DNA of 64,000 nt from Nocardia transvalensis (GTDB lineage: Bacteria > Actinomycetota > Actinomycetes > Mycobacteriales > Mycobacteriaceae): positions 1-64,000 of the forward strand of contig NZ_JADLQQ010000013.1 of assembly GCF_015477765.1 (NCBI RefSeq), in the 5' to 3' direction. Shown here piece after piece: positions 15,819 to 23,216 of the stretch. The translations under genes and the position numbers were made by a program. Within the stretch, counting starts at the first letter, position 1, and each line of letters starts with the position of its first letter. The notes below the pieces were generated by a model. It saw nothing but the letters and a program-made list of their open reading frames with translations. It was not told where the DNA came from and did not search any database.

Positions 15819-16322
15819 GTGACCGCGCACACCCGAGAAATAAGCATCCAGGAGCTGGAGCGCGCCTGGATGGACGAGGCGATCAAGCTGGCCACCACCA
15901 GCGTCGCGAACGGCGGCGGCCCGTTCGGCGCACTGGTCGCCAAGGACGGCGAGGTTGTCGCGGTCGGGAACAACCAGGTCACCGCGACCTTGGACCCGAT
16001 GGCACACGCCGAGGTGAGCGCGATGCGTGCCGCCTGCAGGCAGCTGAACACCTTCTCGCTCGAGGGCTGCGTCCTGATCACCTCGTGCGAGCCGTGCCCG
16101 ATGTGCCTGTCCTCTGCGCTGTGGGCGCGTGTCGACCGGATCGTCTACTCCGCCGATCGGCACGATGCCGCGGTGGCCGGTTTCGACGATCGCAAGTTCT
16201 ACGACCTGCTCGAAAAGAAGCCCCAGTCGATGTGGCCGATGCGGGTCGAGCAACTGGACCTGCCCAACCGTACGGCGCCGTTCGACGCATGGCTGGCCAA
16301 GTCCGACCGCATCGACTACTGA
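15819..16322 (+). CDS. GuaD-type purine deaminase (cytidine deaminase fold)
   Basis: The 167-residue protein is a zinc deaminase closest to the small guanine deaminases of the cytidine-deaminase fold. The zinc ligand and catalytic acid are in AHAEVSAMRAAC (His63, Glu65). The two Cys ligands are Cys93 and Cys96 in SCEPCPMCLSS. The GuaD-like C-terminal part (AAVAGFDDRKFYDLL, then FDAWLAKSDRIDY) contributes to the guanine pocket in that family. GuaD converts guanine to xanthine and ammonia, which would feed XdhABC. Yet the leader shared with the carbamoyltransferase operon argues that it serves cluster 1. The second GTG (15819), six bases after AGGAG, is chosen as start. Confidence 0.75.
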   Translation: MTAHTREISIQELERAWMDEAIKLATTSVANGGGPFGALVAKDGEVVAVGNNQVTATLDPMAHAEVSAMRAACRQLNTFSLEGCVLITSCEPCPMCLSSALWARVDRIVYSADRHDAAVAGFDDRKFYDLLEKKPQSMWPMRVEQLDLPNRTAPFDAWLAKSDRIDY

Positions 16323-16372
16323 ATCGCCCCGCGTGCCGGGCGCCGGAATGACGACCGGATCATCCGTCGCCC

Positions 16373-17080
16373 TCAGCGGTCGTCGAATCCCGCGCGGACA
16401 GCGGCCACTGCGGCCTCGATGCGGCTGCTCACCCCGAGTTTCGACAGCACCCGGCTGACGTATTCCTTCACCGTTTCCTGGCTGAGGAACAATCGGGCAC
16501 CGATCTCCCGATTGGACAGGCCCTCCACGATCAGCCGCAGAATCTCCCGCTCCCGCTTGGTCAACATGGCAAGACGCTGCCGCACTTGATAATTCATCGC
16601 ATCGGTGTGGACACGATCCCGCTGCGGTGCGACCGCCAGCACCGCTCCCGATATCAGCACATTCAGCACCTCCAGCACGGCGAGGACACCGCAGTCCTTG
16701 ATCACCGCCGCGTCGACCTGGCCGATATCCGCCTTGGTGGCACCATGTTCCACCAGCAGCGTGATCATCGGCGAATGCTCCAGCTCCCGCAGCCGGGCCA
16801 CCGTCGAGGCCAGGTCGGCCAGCCGCCGCACCGAGGCATCCAGCACGATCACCTCGGGACGCCAGCGCGCGGACCTGTCCACGGCCTCGGACCAGGCGCA
16901 GGTGCCCGCCAGGGCAAATCCGTCGTGCGCCGCCACCGCATTGCCGAAATCCATTCGGGCGAACGGTGAATCGGAGACAACCATCAGTGTCCGCGGTCGA
17001 ACCACCTCGGGCTTGCGCATCTCGGCATGGCGATGCCGATTGTGCAGTGCCGTGGTGCGCAAAGCTGTACGAACGGCCAT
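16373..17080 (-). CDS. LuxR-family transcriptional regulator with atypical receiver
   Basis: The 235-residue protein has a NarL-type plan. The N-terminal response-regulator-like domain (LMVVSDSPFARM, VIVLDASVRRL, AAVIKDCG) is followed by a C-terminal LuxR helix-turn-helix, LTKREREILRLIVEGLSNRE, with the recognition helix in LSQETVKEYVSRVLSKLGV. The acidic pocket has one Asp instead of two, so phosphorylation control may be weak or lost. No sensor kinase gene lies nearby. Start choice is uncertain: ATG 17080 lacks a clear ribosome site and ATG 17020 is possible. It closes cluster 1, convergent with the deaminase gene, and is the likely pathway regulator. Confidence 0.8.
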   Translation of the reverse strand: MAVRTALRTTALHNRHRHAEMRKPEVVRPRTLMVVSDSPFARMDFGNAVAAHDGFALAGTCAWSEAVDRSARWRPEVIVLDASVRRLADLASTVARLRELEHSPMITLLVEHGATKADIGQVDAAVIKDCGVLAVLEVLNVLISGAVLAVAPQRDRVHTDAMNYQVRQRLAMLTKREREILRLIVEGLSNREIGARLFLSQETVKEYVSRVLSKLGVSSRIEAAVAAVRAGFDDR

Positions 17081-17257
17081 CTACGTGTCGTCATCGTTCA
17101 TCTGGTGGCTCCTCCAATGCCGCGCCACGGTGTTCCGCCCCTGTAGGAAATATCGCGGCGCGGCGATATTCCGCATCCGTCGAAAGGGCTTCCAGCGCGG
17201 TGTCGAACCGGGACCCACGGACCGACCCTAACGAGCAGGTTTATGCATGTCAACCCA

Positions 17258-17281
17258 TTCGTGTGCATAGATGTGCACGAA
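17258..17281. promoter_or_regulatory. Operator-like dyad TTCGTG-N12-CACGAA
   Basis: Six-base arms TTCGTG and CACGAA flank a centre containing two further TGCA words. It lies between the divergent LuxR gene (start 17080) and the small gene at 17375. The symmetry and position fit a binding site for a dimeric regulator, possibly autoregulation by the LuxR protein. No experimental or family-level link is available. Confidence 0.4.
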
Positions 17282-17287
17282 GTGCGG

Positions 17288-17349
17288 GCAGAGATGCCCA
17301 TCACCATCGGTCGTGCGGAGCAATGAACGTGCATCGTGGGCATCTCTGC
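17288..17349. repeat. 13-bp perfect inverted repeat
   Basis: GCAGAGATGCCCA at 17288-17300 is repeated as its exact reverse complement at 17337-17349, with a 36-base spacer. It lies just upstream of the small gene at 17375 and beside the dyad at 17258-17281. As RNA the arms could pair into a long-loop hairpin in the leader of that gene. As DNA it could be a two-site operator. Confidence 0.5.
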
Positions 17350-17374
17350 GCAGCCGAGTGATACGGTGCTTGCC

Positions 17375-17626
17375 ATGGTGGACAAGTGGGGCGCCGACGA
17401 GACCGCTTTACAGGACCTGGCTCGCAACCACCGTTCGGTCGTGGATCTCGTGTCCGAGCTCGACCGGCTCGGCATCGAGTTGACACAGGCGCACAGCCAC
17501 ACAGAGGGTTACCAGCTGGTCTTTCCCAAGGCGGCGATCGATCGGCTGCTGCAAGCACTGCAGAATGTCGCCGAATCCACGGATGCCGCAGACGGATCCG
17601 GCCGGACCGAACCCCCGACGGCATAA
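17375..17626 (+). CDS. Small protein of unknown function (83 aa)
   Basis: This is an 83-residue, mostly helical protein that I do not recognise (MVDKWGADETALQDLARNHR, then a C-terminal QLVFPKAAIDRLLQALQNVA and a Ser/Asp-rich end). ATG 17375 is taken as the start. A GTG at 17336 would add 13 residues but would lie within the inverted repeat. Neither has a strong ribosome site. The next gene in the same direction begins about 195 bases further on, so an operon is uncertain. Confidence 0.45.
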   Translation: MVDKWGADETALQDLARNHRSVVDLVSELDRLGIELTQAHSHTEGYQLVFPKAAIDRLLQALQNVAESTDAADGSGRTEPPTA

Positions 17627-17821
17627 CCCCGCAAATCAACTGGCGGACAACGGTTGACATCGTTCTCCACCTGGCAGCCGACCGCAGGTTCGTCTACTCT
17701 GCCCTAGGGGGGTTCAGAAGATCGAATACCGGCCTCGACGCAGCAGCTGAAACCAGCCATGCACCGACGAGCCGGACGTCGCAGGCATCGACGCCGCACT
17801 CTGACGAGGGAGCCACGTGGC

Positions 17822-18361
17822 ATGTTGAAACCGGACCGGCCCACTGTCTCCGCACTGACGTGGAAACTCCTCCGCGGCAAGGTTTCCACGCGCGCCCGTT
17901 TACACACTCTTGTCGATCGTCTCGAACTGCCTGCGGACTGGACGATCGAGGAGTTCATCGCGTCGGTCGAGCGCATGCGCGGCCGCCGGATCGTCCGACT
18001 GCTGCTGCCGCCCACCGCTCCGGTAGGCCTGTGCGGGCTCTGGCTGGAATGCAAGGACTACGAAGCGATCTTTCTTCGGCAGTCCTCCGATCCCGCCGTG
18101 GAACTCCATGTGGCTCTGCACGAGGTCAGCCATATGCTGCTCGACCACGGGCAGGACACGTCGATCTCCACGGTGGACTGGAGCACGCTGCGCAGCGGAG
18201 GGGTGGACCACGAGATCGACCTCTCCACCGTGCGTGCCGCCCGCGGGCTGTCCAGCTACGCCTCCAGGGAGGAGTACGAGGCCGAGCTGTTGGCGACGCT
18301 GATCGGCTTCCGCGCCCGGACCGTCGGGCCACGCCGCGACCCGATCTTGAGAGAGCTCTGA
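17822..18361 (+). CDS. HExxH putative metallopeptidase (ImmA/IrrE-like)
   Basis: The 179-residue protein carries HEVSHMLLDHG near residue 100, the zinc-binding HExxH signature seen in ImmA/IrrE-type peptidases and related phage or regulatory proteins. Upstream are helical segments (LTWKLLRGKVSTRARLHTLV, WTIEEFIASVERMRGRRIVR). After the motif comes an acidic region with EEYEAELLATLIGF that could supply the third zinc ligand. GAGGGAG lies 12 bases before ATG 17822. Such proteins often pair with an XRE regulator, but none is adjacent here, so the target is unknown. Confidence 0.6.
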   Translation: MLKPDRPTVSALTWKLLRGKVSTRARLHTLVDRLELPADWTIEEFIASVERMRGRRIVRLLLPPTAPVGLCGLWLECKDYEAIFLRQSSDPAVELHVALHEVSHMLLDHGQDTSISTVDWSTLRSGGVDHEIDLSTVRAARGLSSYASREEYEAELLATLIGFRARTVGPRRDPILREL

Positions 18362-18501
18362 CGCCGGTAGCCGCACGCCCGCCCGGGCGGCCGTCTCCGC
18401 GGGTGGGCGAGCTCGCCCGACACATCTCGCCCCCGATCAGCTATCTTCGAGCAATATCACGCTTCGGTTCCGCTCGGACGGCTCACGGAGAGGGATCCGG
18501 C

Positions 18502-19398
18502 ATGACAGTGCTCGTGGCAGGCGCGTCGGGATTCGTCGGCAAACAGTTGTGCCCGGAACTGGAGAAGGCAGGGTATGCGGTGCGGGCCATGACGCGCCGA
18601 CCGCGGTCGTATTCGGGGGTGGGGACTGCCGTTCGCGGGGACGTCCGCGACCCGGCCTCGCTACGGCAGGCGATGGACGGGTGCGACAGTGCCTACTACC
18701 TCGTGCACTCGCTCGACGACCCGAGGTTCGAGCAGCGCGACGCCGAGGCCGCGCGGCACTTCGGGCAGGCCGCCGCGGACGCGGGGCTGCGGCGAATCGT
18801 CTATCTGGGCGGATTGGGTGACGACCGCGACGACCTGTCCCCGCACCTGCGCAGCCGCCGGGAGGTGGAGAGGCTGCTGGGCGCGGCGGGCGTGCCGGTC
18901 ACGACGCTGCGGGCGGGAGTGATCATCGGCCACGGCGGCATCTCCTGGGAGATGACCCGCCAGCTGGTGGAACACCTGCCCGCGATGGTCACGCCGAAAT
19001 GGGTGCGGACCAGGACCCAACCCATCGCCCTGGATGATGTCGTCCGCTATCTCGTCGGGGTGCTGGACGAGCCGCGAGCCGCCGGGCGCACCTTCGATAT
19101 CGGCGGTCCGGAGGTCCTGTCCTACGGGGCCATGCTCCATCGCCTGGCGGCCATCGAGGGGCGGCCCCTGCTGGTGGTGCCGATCCCACTACTATCGCCA
19201 CGCATGTCCGCGCTGTGGCTGTCGTTGGTGACCGATGTCGACTCCCGCACCAGCCGTTCGCTGGTCGAATCCATGGCCAACGAAACGGTGGTGCGCGACA
19301 ACAGCATTCGCGACGTGGTGCCCTTCGAGCCGATGGATTACGACGAGGCGATCCTGCGTGCGCTCGGCCAGCGCGCCAAGGCCCGGCGGGCCGCATGA
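18502..19398 (+). CDS. NAD(P)-binding epimerase/reductase-like protein
   Basis: This 298-residue atypical short-chain dehydrogenase has the N-terminal motif VLVAGASGFVGKQLCPELE and the NmrA/complex-I-subunit-like pattern of dividing NAD(P)(H) binding: AVRGDVRDPASLRQAMDGCD, RIVYLGGLGDD, VTTLRAGVIIGHG. The canonical YxxxK pair of classical SDRs is not evident, so it may be a sensor or quinone-related oxidoreductase. GGAGAGGGA upstream supports ATG 18502. It overlaps the next gene by four bases (ATGA), forming a two-gene unit with the CPBP protein. Confidence 0.75.
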   Translation: MTVLVAGASGFVGKQLCPELEKAGYAVRAMTRRPRSYSGVGTAVRGDVRDPASLRQAMDGCDSAYYLVHSLDDPRFEQRDAEAARHFGQAAADAGLRRIVYLGGLGDDRDDLSPHLRSRREVERLLGAAGVPVTTLRAGVIIGHGGISWEMTRQLVEHLPAMVTPKWVRTRTQPIALDDVVRYLVGVLDEPRAAGRTFDIGGPEVLSYGAMLHRLAAIEGRPLLVVPIPLLSPRMSALWLSLVTDVDSRTSRSLVESMANETVVRDNSIRDVVPFEPMDYDEAILRALGQRAKARRAA

Positions 19399-20039
19399 CG
19401 GTGGCACCGTGGCGGCGCGCCGCCGTCGCCGGAATCACCGCGGTCGGGGCCGGGCTGCTGCACAAATCGCTGTCGGCGCGGCCGGACTCGCGGGCGTTCT
19501 ACGGCCTGAGCCTGGCCACCGCCGCCACCTGGACCGCGGGCGGCATCGTCCTCGCTCCCCCGCGGCTCGGCAGCCGCTCGGCCGCGCTGCTCGCGCCGCC
19601 GATCGGCGCCGGGGCGTTCGGCGTGTTCTACGGCTGCGCGCTGGTGGCCCGCCGCATTCCGCTCCTGAACCGGGCGATCTCCGACGTGCTGCGCTACGCC
19701 GGTCAGGCTCCGACCACCCGGGCGCTGCTCATCGCGCTGGTCAGCGGGGCGGGTGAGGAGCTGTTCTTCCGCGGGCCGGTCTACGACGTGGCCGGAGACC
19801 ACCCCGTGGCCGTATCCACCGGCGTGTACTGCCTGACCACCACCGCGACCCGCAACCCCGCCCTCACCCTCGCCTCGGCGGTGATGGGCACGCTGTTCGG
19901 ACTGCAGCGCCGGGCCAGTGGCGGGGTCGCCGCACCCGTGCTCACCCACCTCACCTGGTCCACCCTGATGATCCGTTATCTCCCCGCCCTTTTCCCCGCC
20001 GCCGAGCGGCCGCGCCGAGGCCGGATCACCGCGGTGTGA
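19395..20039 (+). CDS. CPBP-family intramembrane protease-like protein
   Basis: The 214-residue membrane protein contains SGAGEELFFRGPV, the EExxxR motif of the CAAX/bacteriocin-processing (ABI) family. A later His in VLTHLTWSTLMIRY fits the second catalytic motif. Several hydrophobic segments span the length, with an Arg-rich cytosolic tail. Family members cleave within membranes or confer bacteriocin immunity. The substrate here is unknown. It starts at ATG 19395, overlapping the upstream stop, and its end overlaps the convergent P450 gene by 14 bases. Confidence 0.75.
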   Translation: MTVAPWRRAAVAGITAVGAGLLHKSLSARPDSRAFYGLSLATAATWTAGGIVLAPPRLGSRSAALLAPPIGAGAFGVFYGCALVARRIPLLNRAISDVLRYAGQAPTTRALLIALVSGAGEELFFRGPVYDVAGDHPVAVSTGVYCLTTTATRNPALTLASAVMGTLFGLQRRASGGVAAPVLTHLTWSTLMIRYLPALFPAAERPRRGRITAV

Positions 20040-21390
20040 GGCGCACCGGCAGGCCGCCGCGCAGGTACGGGGCGATGGAGGTGCGCTCCCTGAAGACCCA
20101 GCCGGGTGGCAGGACCATGTGGTAGCGCTGAAACAGCAGACTCAGCAGGAACTGCGCTTGCAGGTACCCCAGCTGGGCTCCCAGGCAGCGGTGCGGTCCG
20201 GAGCCGAAGGGCAGGTAGATCAGGCGCGGCACATCGCGGGGCAGGCCGTCGTAGAAGCGTGCCGGGTCGTAGGTGTCGGGGTCGTGCCACCACCGGGGAT
20301 CGCGGTGGATGTAGGACATGGGGATCCCGAGCAGGGTGCGGTCGGGAATCTCGTAGCCGCCGACCACGAAACCGGACCTGGCGAATCTCTGCAGTATGGG
20401 CGTGCTCTGCAGGCGCATCGCCTCCTCGAAGCACGCCTTGGCCCAACGCGCCGAACGCACCTCGGCGGTCGGCGGATCATCGGTCGCCTGCTGTGCGGCC
20501 TCGTCCGTCAGCCGTTCGGCCACAACAGGATTCGCCAGCACCCGGGCGACGGTCTGGGTCAGTGCCGCCGAGACGGGTTCGAACGAGCCCTCCATGACGG
20601 TCAGCACCTGAGTCGCGATATCCCAGTCACTCATTCCCGCTCCCGAGGGCAGTCGCACCGCCAGCATCCGGGCCAGCACATCGTCGCGATCACCCGGATC
20701 GCGGCGGCGCCGGGCGACCTTGCGCTGCAGCATCAGAAACAGGCGCGGCACCGAGGTGGAGCGGATTCGATCCGCTCCCCAGAGCGGATTCGGCGGCGCG
20801 CACATCTTCAGCACGACCCCGAATATCCGGCCCATCGCGATCAGGCCGTCGCGCGTAGCGCGCAGTTCGCGTTCGGTGACCTCATCGGAGAAGATCTCGT
20901 TCAGAATCGCCCCGATGATCAACCACCGGAACGCGTCCTGCAGATCGGTCACGCCGTCCTCGTCGGTGGCCCAGCTCAGCGCGCGCGGCAGGCTCGCGGT
21001 GTAGGAGCGCACATTCTTCCGGAAGACGACCTCGAGTTCCTGTTTGGCGAACATCGGAACGATCGCCCGCCGCCGCTCGGTGAATCGGACGCCCTCGATG
21101 AAGGGCAGGCCGCCCACGATGTTCTGCACCCTCGTGCCGTAGGCGCCGAATTTGCTGAAGTTGCCGGACCTGTCGTTGAGCACCTGGGCGGCGTAGTCCG
21201 GATGACCGAGCAGCACGGTATCCCGCAACGGGAACCGCACCCGGCAGACATCGCCGTAGGTGCGCATCACCTCCTCGATGAACTGCACGCGATCGCGCGC
21301 ATACGGGCCTATCGACCCCAGCACCGGCACGCCGGGTGGTCCCGGAATGGCGCTGCTCACCGAATGTTCGTAATCGATGCCGGAATTCAT
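20026..21390 (-). CDS. Cytochrome P450
   Basis: This 454-residue soluble P450 contains the heme loop FGSGPHRCLGAQLG near residue 400, the K-helix FEEAMRLQ (ExxR) and a standard PERF-like region around YDPARFYDG. The I-helix reads MEGSFEPVSAALT. The Thr that normally follows the acidic residue (AGxxET) is Pro, so proton delivery must differ or the enzyme is unusual. ATG 21390 overlaps the stop of the flavin enzyme upstream (ATGA). It is the last gene of the cluster 2 operon, and the ferredoxin encoded first in the operon could supply electrons. A late oxidative tailoring step is likely. Confidence 0.9.
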   Translation of the reverse strand: MNSGIDYEHSVSSAIPGPPGVPVLGSIGPYARDRVQFIEEVMRTYGDVCRVRFPLRDTVLLGHPDYAAQVLNDRSGNFSKFGAYGTRVQNIVGGLPFIEGVRFTERRRAIVPMFAKQELEVVFRKNVRSYTASLPRALSWATDEDGVTDLQDAFRWLIIGAILNEIFSDEVTERELRATRDGLIAMGRIFGVVLKMCAPPNPLWGADRIRSTSVPRLFLMLQRKVARRRRDPGDRDDVLARMLAVRLPSGAGMSDWDIATQVLTVMEGSFEPVSAALTQTVARVLANPVVAERLTDEAAQQATDDPPTAEVRSARWAKACFEEAMRLQSTPILQRFARSGFVVGGYEIPDRTLLGIPMSYIHRDPRWWHDPDTYDPARFYDGLPRDVPRLIYLPFGSGPHRCLGAQLGYLQAQFLLSLLFQRYHMVLPPGWVFRERTSIAPYLRGGLPVRLTPR

Positions 21391-23216
21391 GACCGATCCC
21401 GTCCCGAGCCGACCCCGGTCGGCCTCGTGTAGATGTTTCCGTGCAACCCGTTGGAGGTGTCGGCGCCGCGGCCGAAACGTATCCGTGCCCGCTGCACGGC
21501 GGTGTCGGCGGCGTCCAGGAGGTAGCCGTACAGGAATTCCGCGGCCATCACGATGCCGATGCCGCGCAGCGCCAGCGGGGCGTACTCCTCGCCGGTCACG
21601 ATGAGCGGCCGTGGCAGCGGAAAACCGTTGGTGGCCAACGACCGCACCCCCGATTCGGCACCCGATCGCAGCGGCAGGCGCCAAATACCCGGGAATTCCG
21701 ATTCGGGTCGAATGGCCGACTTCACGACCCCGTGGCCGACGCCGTGCGCCAACCGCCATTCGGCGCGTTCGGCCAGCTTCGCGTGTGCCCGATCGATCCA
21801 GCGCGCATAACGCTGCGGCCCCAGCGCCCGCCACGGCCGCGATCCGGACAGGAACAGGCCGTCCTCGAGGTCGCGGCGCAGCCGGCGCAACCGCGCATCC
21901 TCCCGCGCGGTGAATCCGCCGGTCGCCACCAGCCAGCGGCCGACCTGATAGCGGGCCAGGAATCCGGAGGTGAACACGACGTGATCGAGCAGATGATCCA
22001 GGACGAAGAAGCGGCCGTCCGCGATGGCGGGGCGGTATTTGTACCGCACCATGCTGCGCATGATCCGCCAGTCCGCGTCGGCGCATTCGTTCACCGTGTC
22101 GATATATCTTCGGCGGGGCCGGGATTCGAGGACGTCGGCCTCGATGATATTGGCGATATGCCACGACGACGACATCGACAGGGAGATGCCCTGGCTGTAG
22201 AAGGCGTCGATGATGGAGGCCGCATCACCACAGATCGCATACCGCCGCGGTGACACATAGGTGTCGGTCATGTGCTGCGCGGTGCGGTAGGAGCGGAACT
22301 GCAGCAGCGCGGATTCGTCGAGGAACGACAGCACCGGATAGCGGCGAATCGTCTGCCAGAAGAAGGTTTTCAACGATTGTCCGTGCAACTGCCGCTGGTC
22401 GACGCAGATCCCCACGCTCAGACGGTCGTCGGTCAGCCGGATGACCCAGATCCAGTAGCCGGGGCCCCAGAGGTGGACCGTTCCGTCGGAGCGGCGCAAT
22501 GTCTCCCCGTCGGGATACTCGTAGTCCCAGATCTCGCCGAATACCTCGTCGCCGCAGTCGCGGAACTGCCCCCACACCGCCGAGGTGGCGAAGCCGTCGT
22601 CCAGGTCCACATCGTGGCCGAAGCGTTTCACCAGGAATCGGGCGCGCCCGGAACAGTCCACCAGCCACCGAGCCCGCAGGCGCTCGACCTTGCGCGCCGA
22701 CGGGGCCCACACCACCGTGTGCCCGTCCGGATCGGAGGCCACGTCGCGGACCCGCCCCGGCAGGAATTCGATGCCCGCGGTGTTGATCAGCGTCTTGCGC
22801 AGCTGCCGCTCGATATCGGGGCGGGCGATCTGGGCGTCGGCGAACAGGGCCCGGTGCAGCAGCGGATTCTTGATGGCCCGCGCCCACTTCGGCGGCAGAT
22901 CCGCCTTGAATCCCCATTCGTGGACGGTGTCGTCGAACCGCTCGCGGCCCGCCATGTCGTACACCATCCAGAATCCGCTCTTGTGGCGGGAATCGGTACA
23001 CGCGGAATCGAGCTCGCCGACCGTGCGCAGAAACGGCGTCGTGTACATCAGCAGGGATTCCCCCACCTTGTAGTCGTCTCGATCCATGGGGTCGGACGGA
23101 TCGATGACGGTGACGTTCAGGCCCCGCTTGGCCAGTTGCAGCGCATTCATCATGCCGACGATTCCGGCGCCGATGACGCAGACGTCGGCGGCATGCGAAT
23201 CATCCGAGTGAGTCAT
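21387..23216 (-). CDS. Flavin-dependent halogenase-like oxidoreductase
   Basis: This 609-residue FAD enzyme is of the tryptophan-halogenase/PHBH superfamily. The dinucleotide motif is CVIGAGIVGMMNALQLAKRG. YKVGESLL occupies the place of the VGE segment that holds the catalytic Lys of flavin halogenases. GPGYWIWVIRLTDDRL matches the WxWxIP halogenase motif except that the final Pro is Arg. GDAASIIDAFYSQGISLSM completes the FAD site. A long C-terminal helical part follows. It may halogenate a substrate or act as a hydroxylase. The motif mismatch leaves both open. It overlaps both neighbours by four bases. Confidence 0.65.
   Translation of the reverse strand: MTHSDDSHAADVCVIGAGIVGMMNALQLAKRGLNVTVIDPSDPMDRDDYKVGESLLMYTTPFLRTVGELDSACTDSRHKSGFWMVYDMAGRERFDDTVHEWGFKADLPPKWARAIKNPLLHRALFADAQIARPDIERQLRKTLINTAGIEFLPGRVRDVASDPDGHTVVWAPSARKVERLRARWLVDCSGRARFLVKRFGHDVDLDDGFATSAVWGQFRDCGDEVFGEIWDYEYPDGETLRRSDGTVHLWGPGYWIWVIRLTDDRLSVGICVDQRQLHGQSLKTFFWQTIRRYPVLSFLDESALLQFRSYRTAQHMTDTYVSPRRYAICGDAASIIDAFYSQGISLSMSSSWHIANIIEADVLESRPRRRYIDTVNECADADWRIMRSMVRYKYRPAIADGRFFVLDHLLDHVVFTSGFLARYQVGRWLVATGGFTAREDARLRRLRRDLEDGLFLSGSRPWRALGPQRYARWIDRAHAKLAERAEWRLAHGVGHGVVKSAIRPESEFPGIWRLPLRSGAESGVRSLATNGFPLPRPLIVTGEEYAPLALRGIGIVMAAEFLYGYLLDAADTAVQRARIRFGRGADTSNGLHGNIYTRPTGVGSGRDRS

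Noticed and set aside
16373..17080. LuxR protein as a quorum-sensing receptor
   Set aside because: The N-terminal half is response-regulator-like, not an autoinducer-binding domain, and there is no LuxI-type gene.
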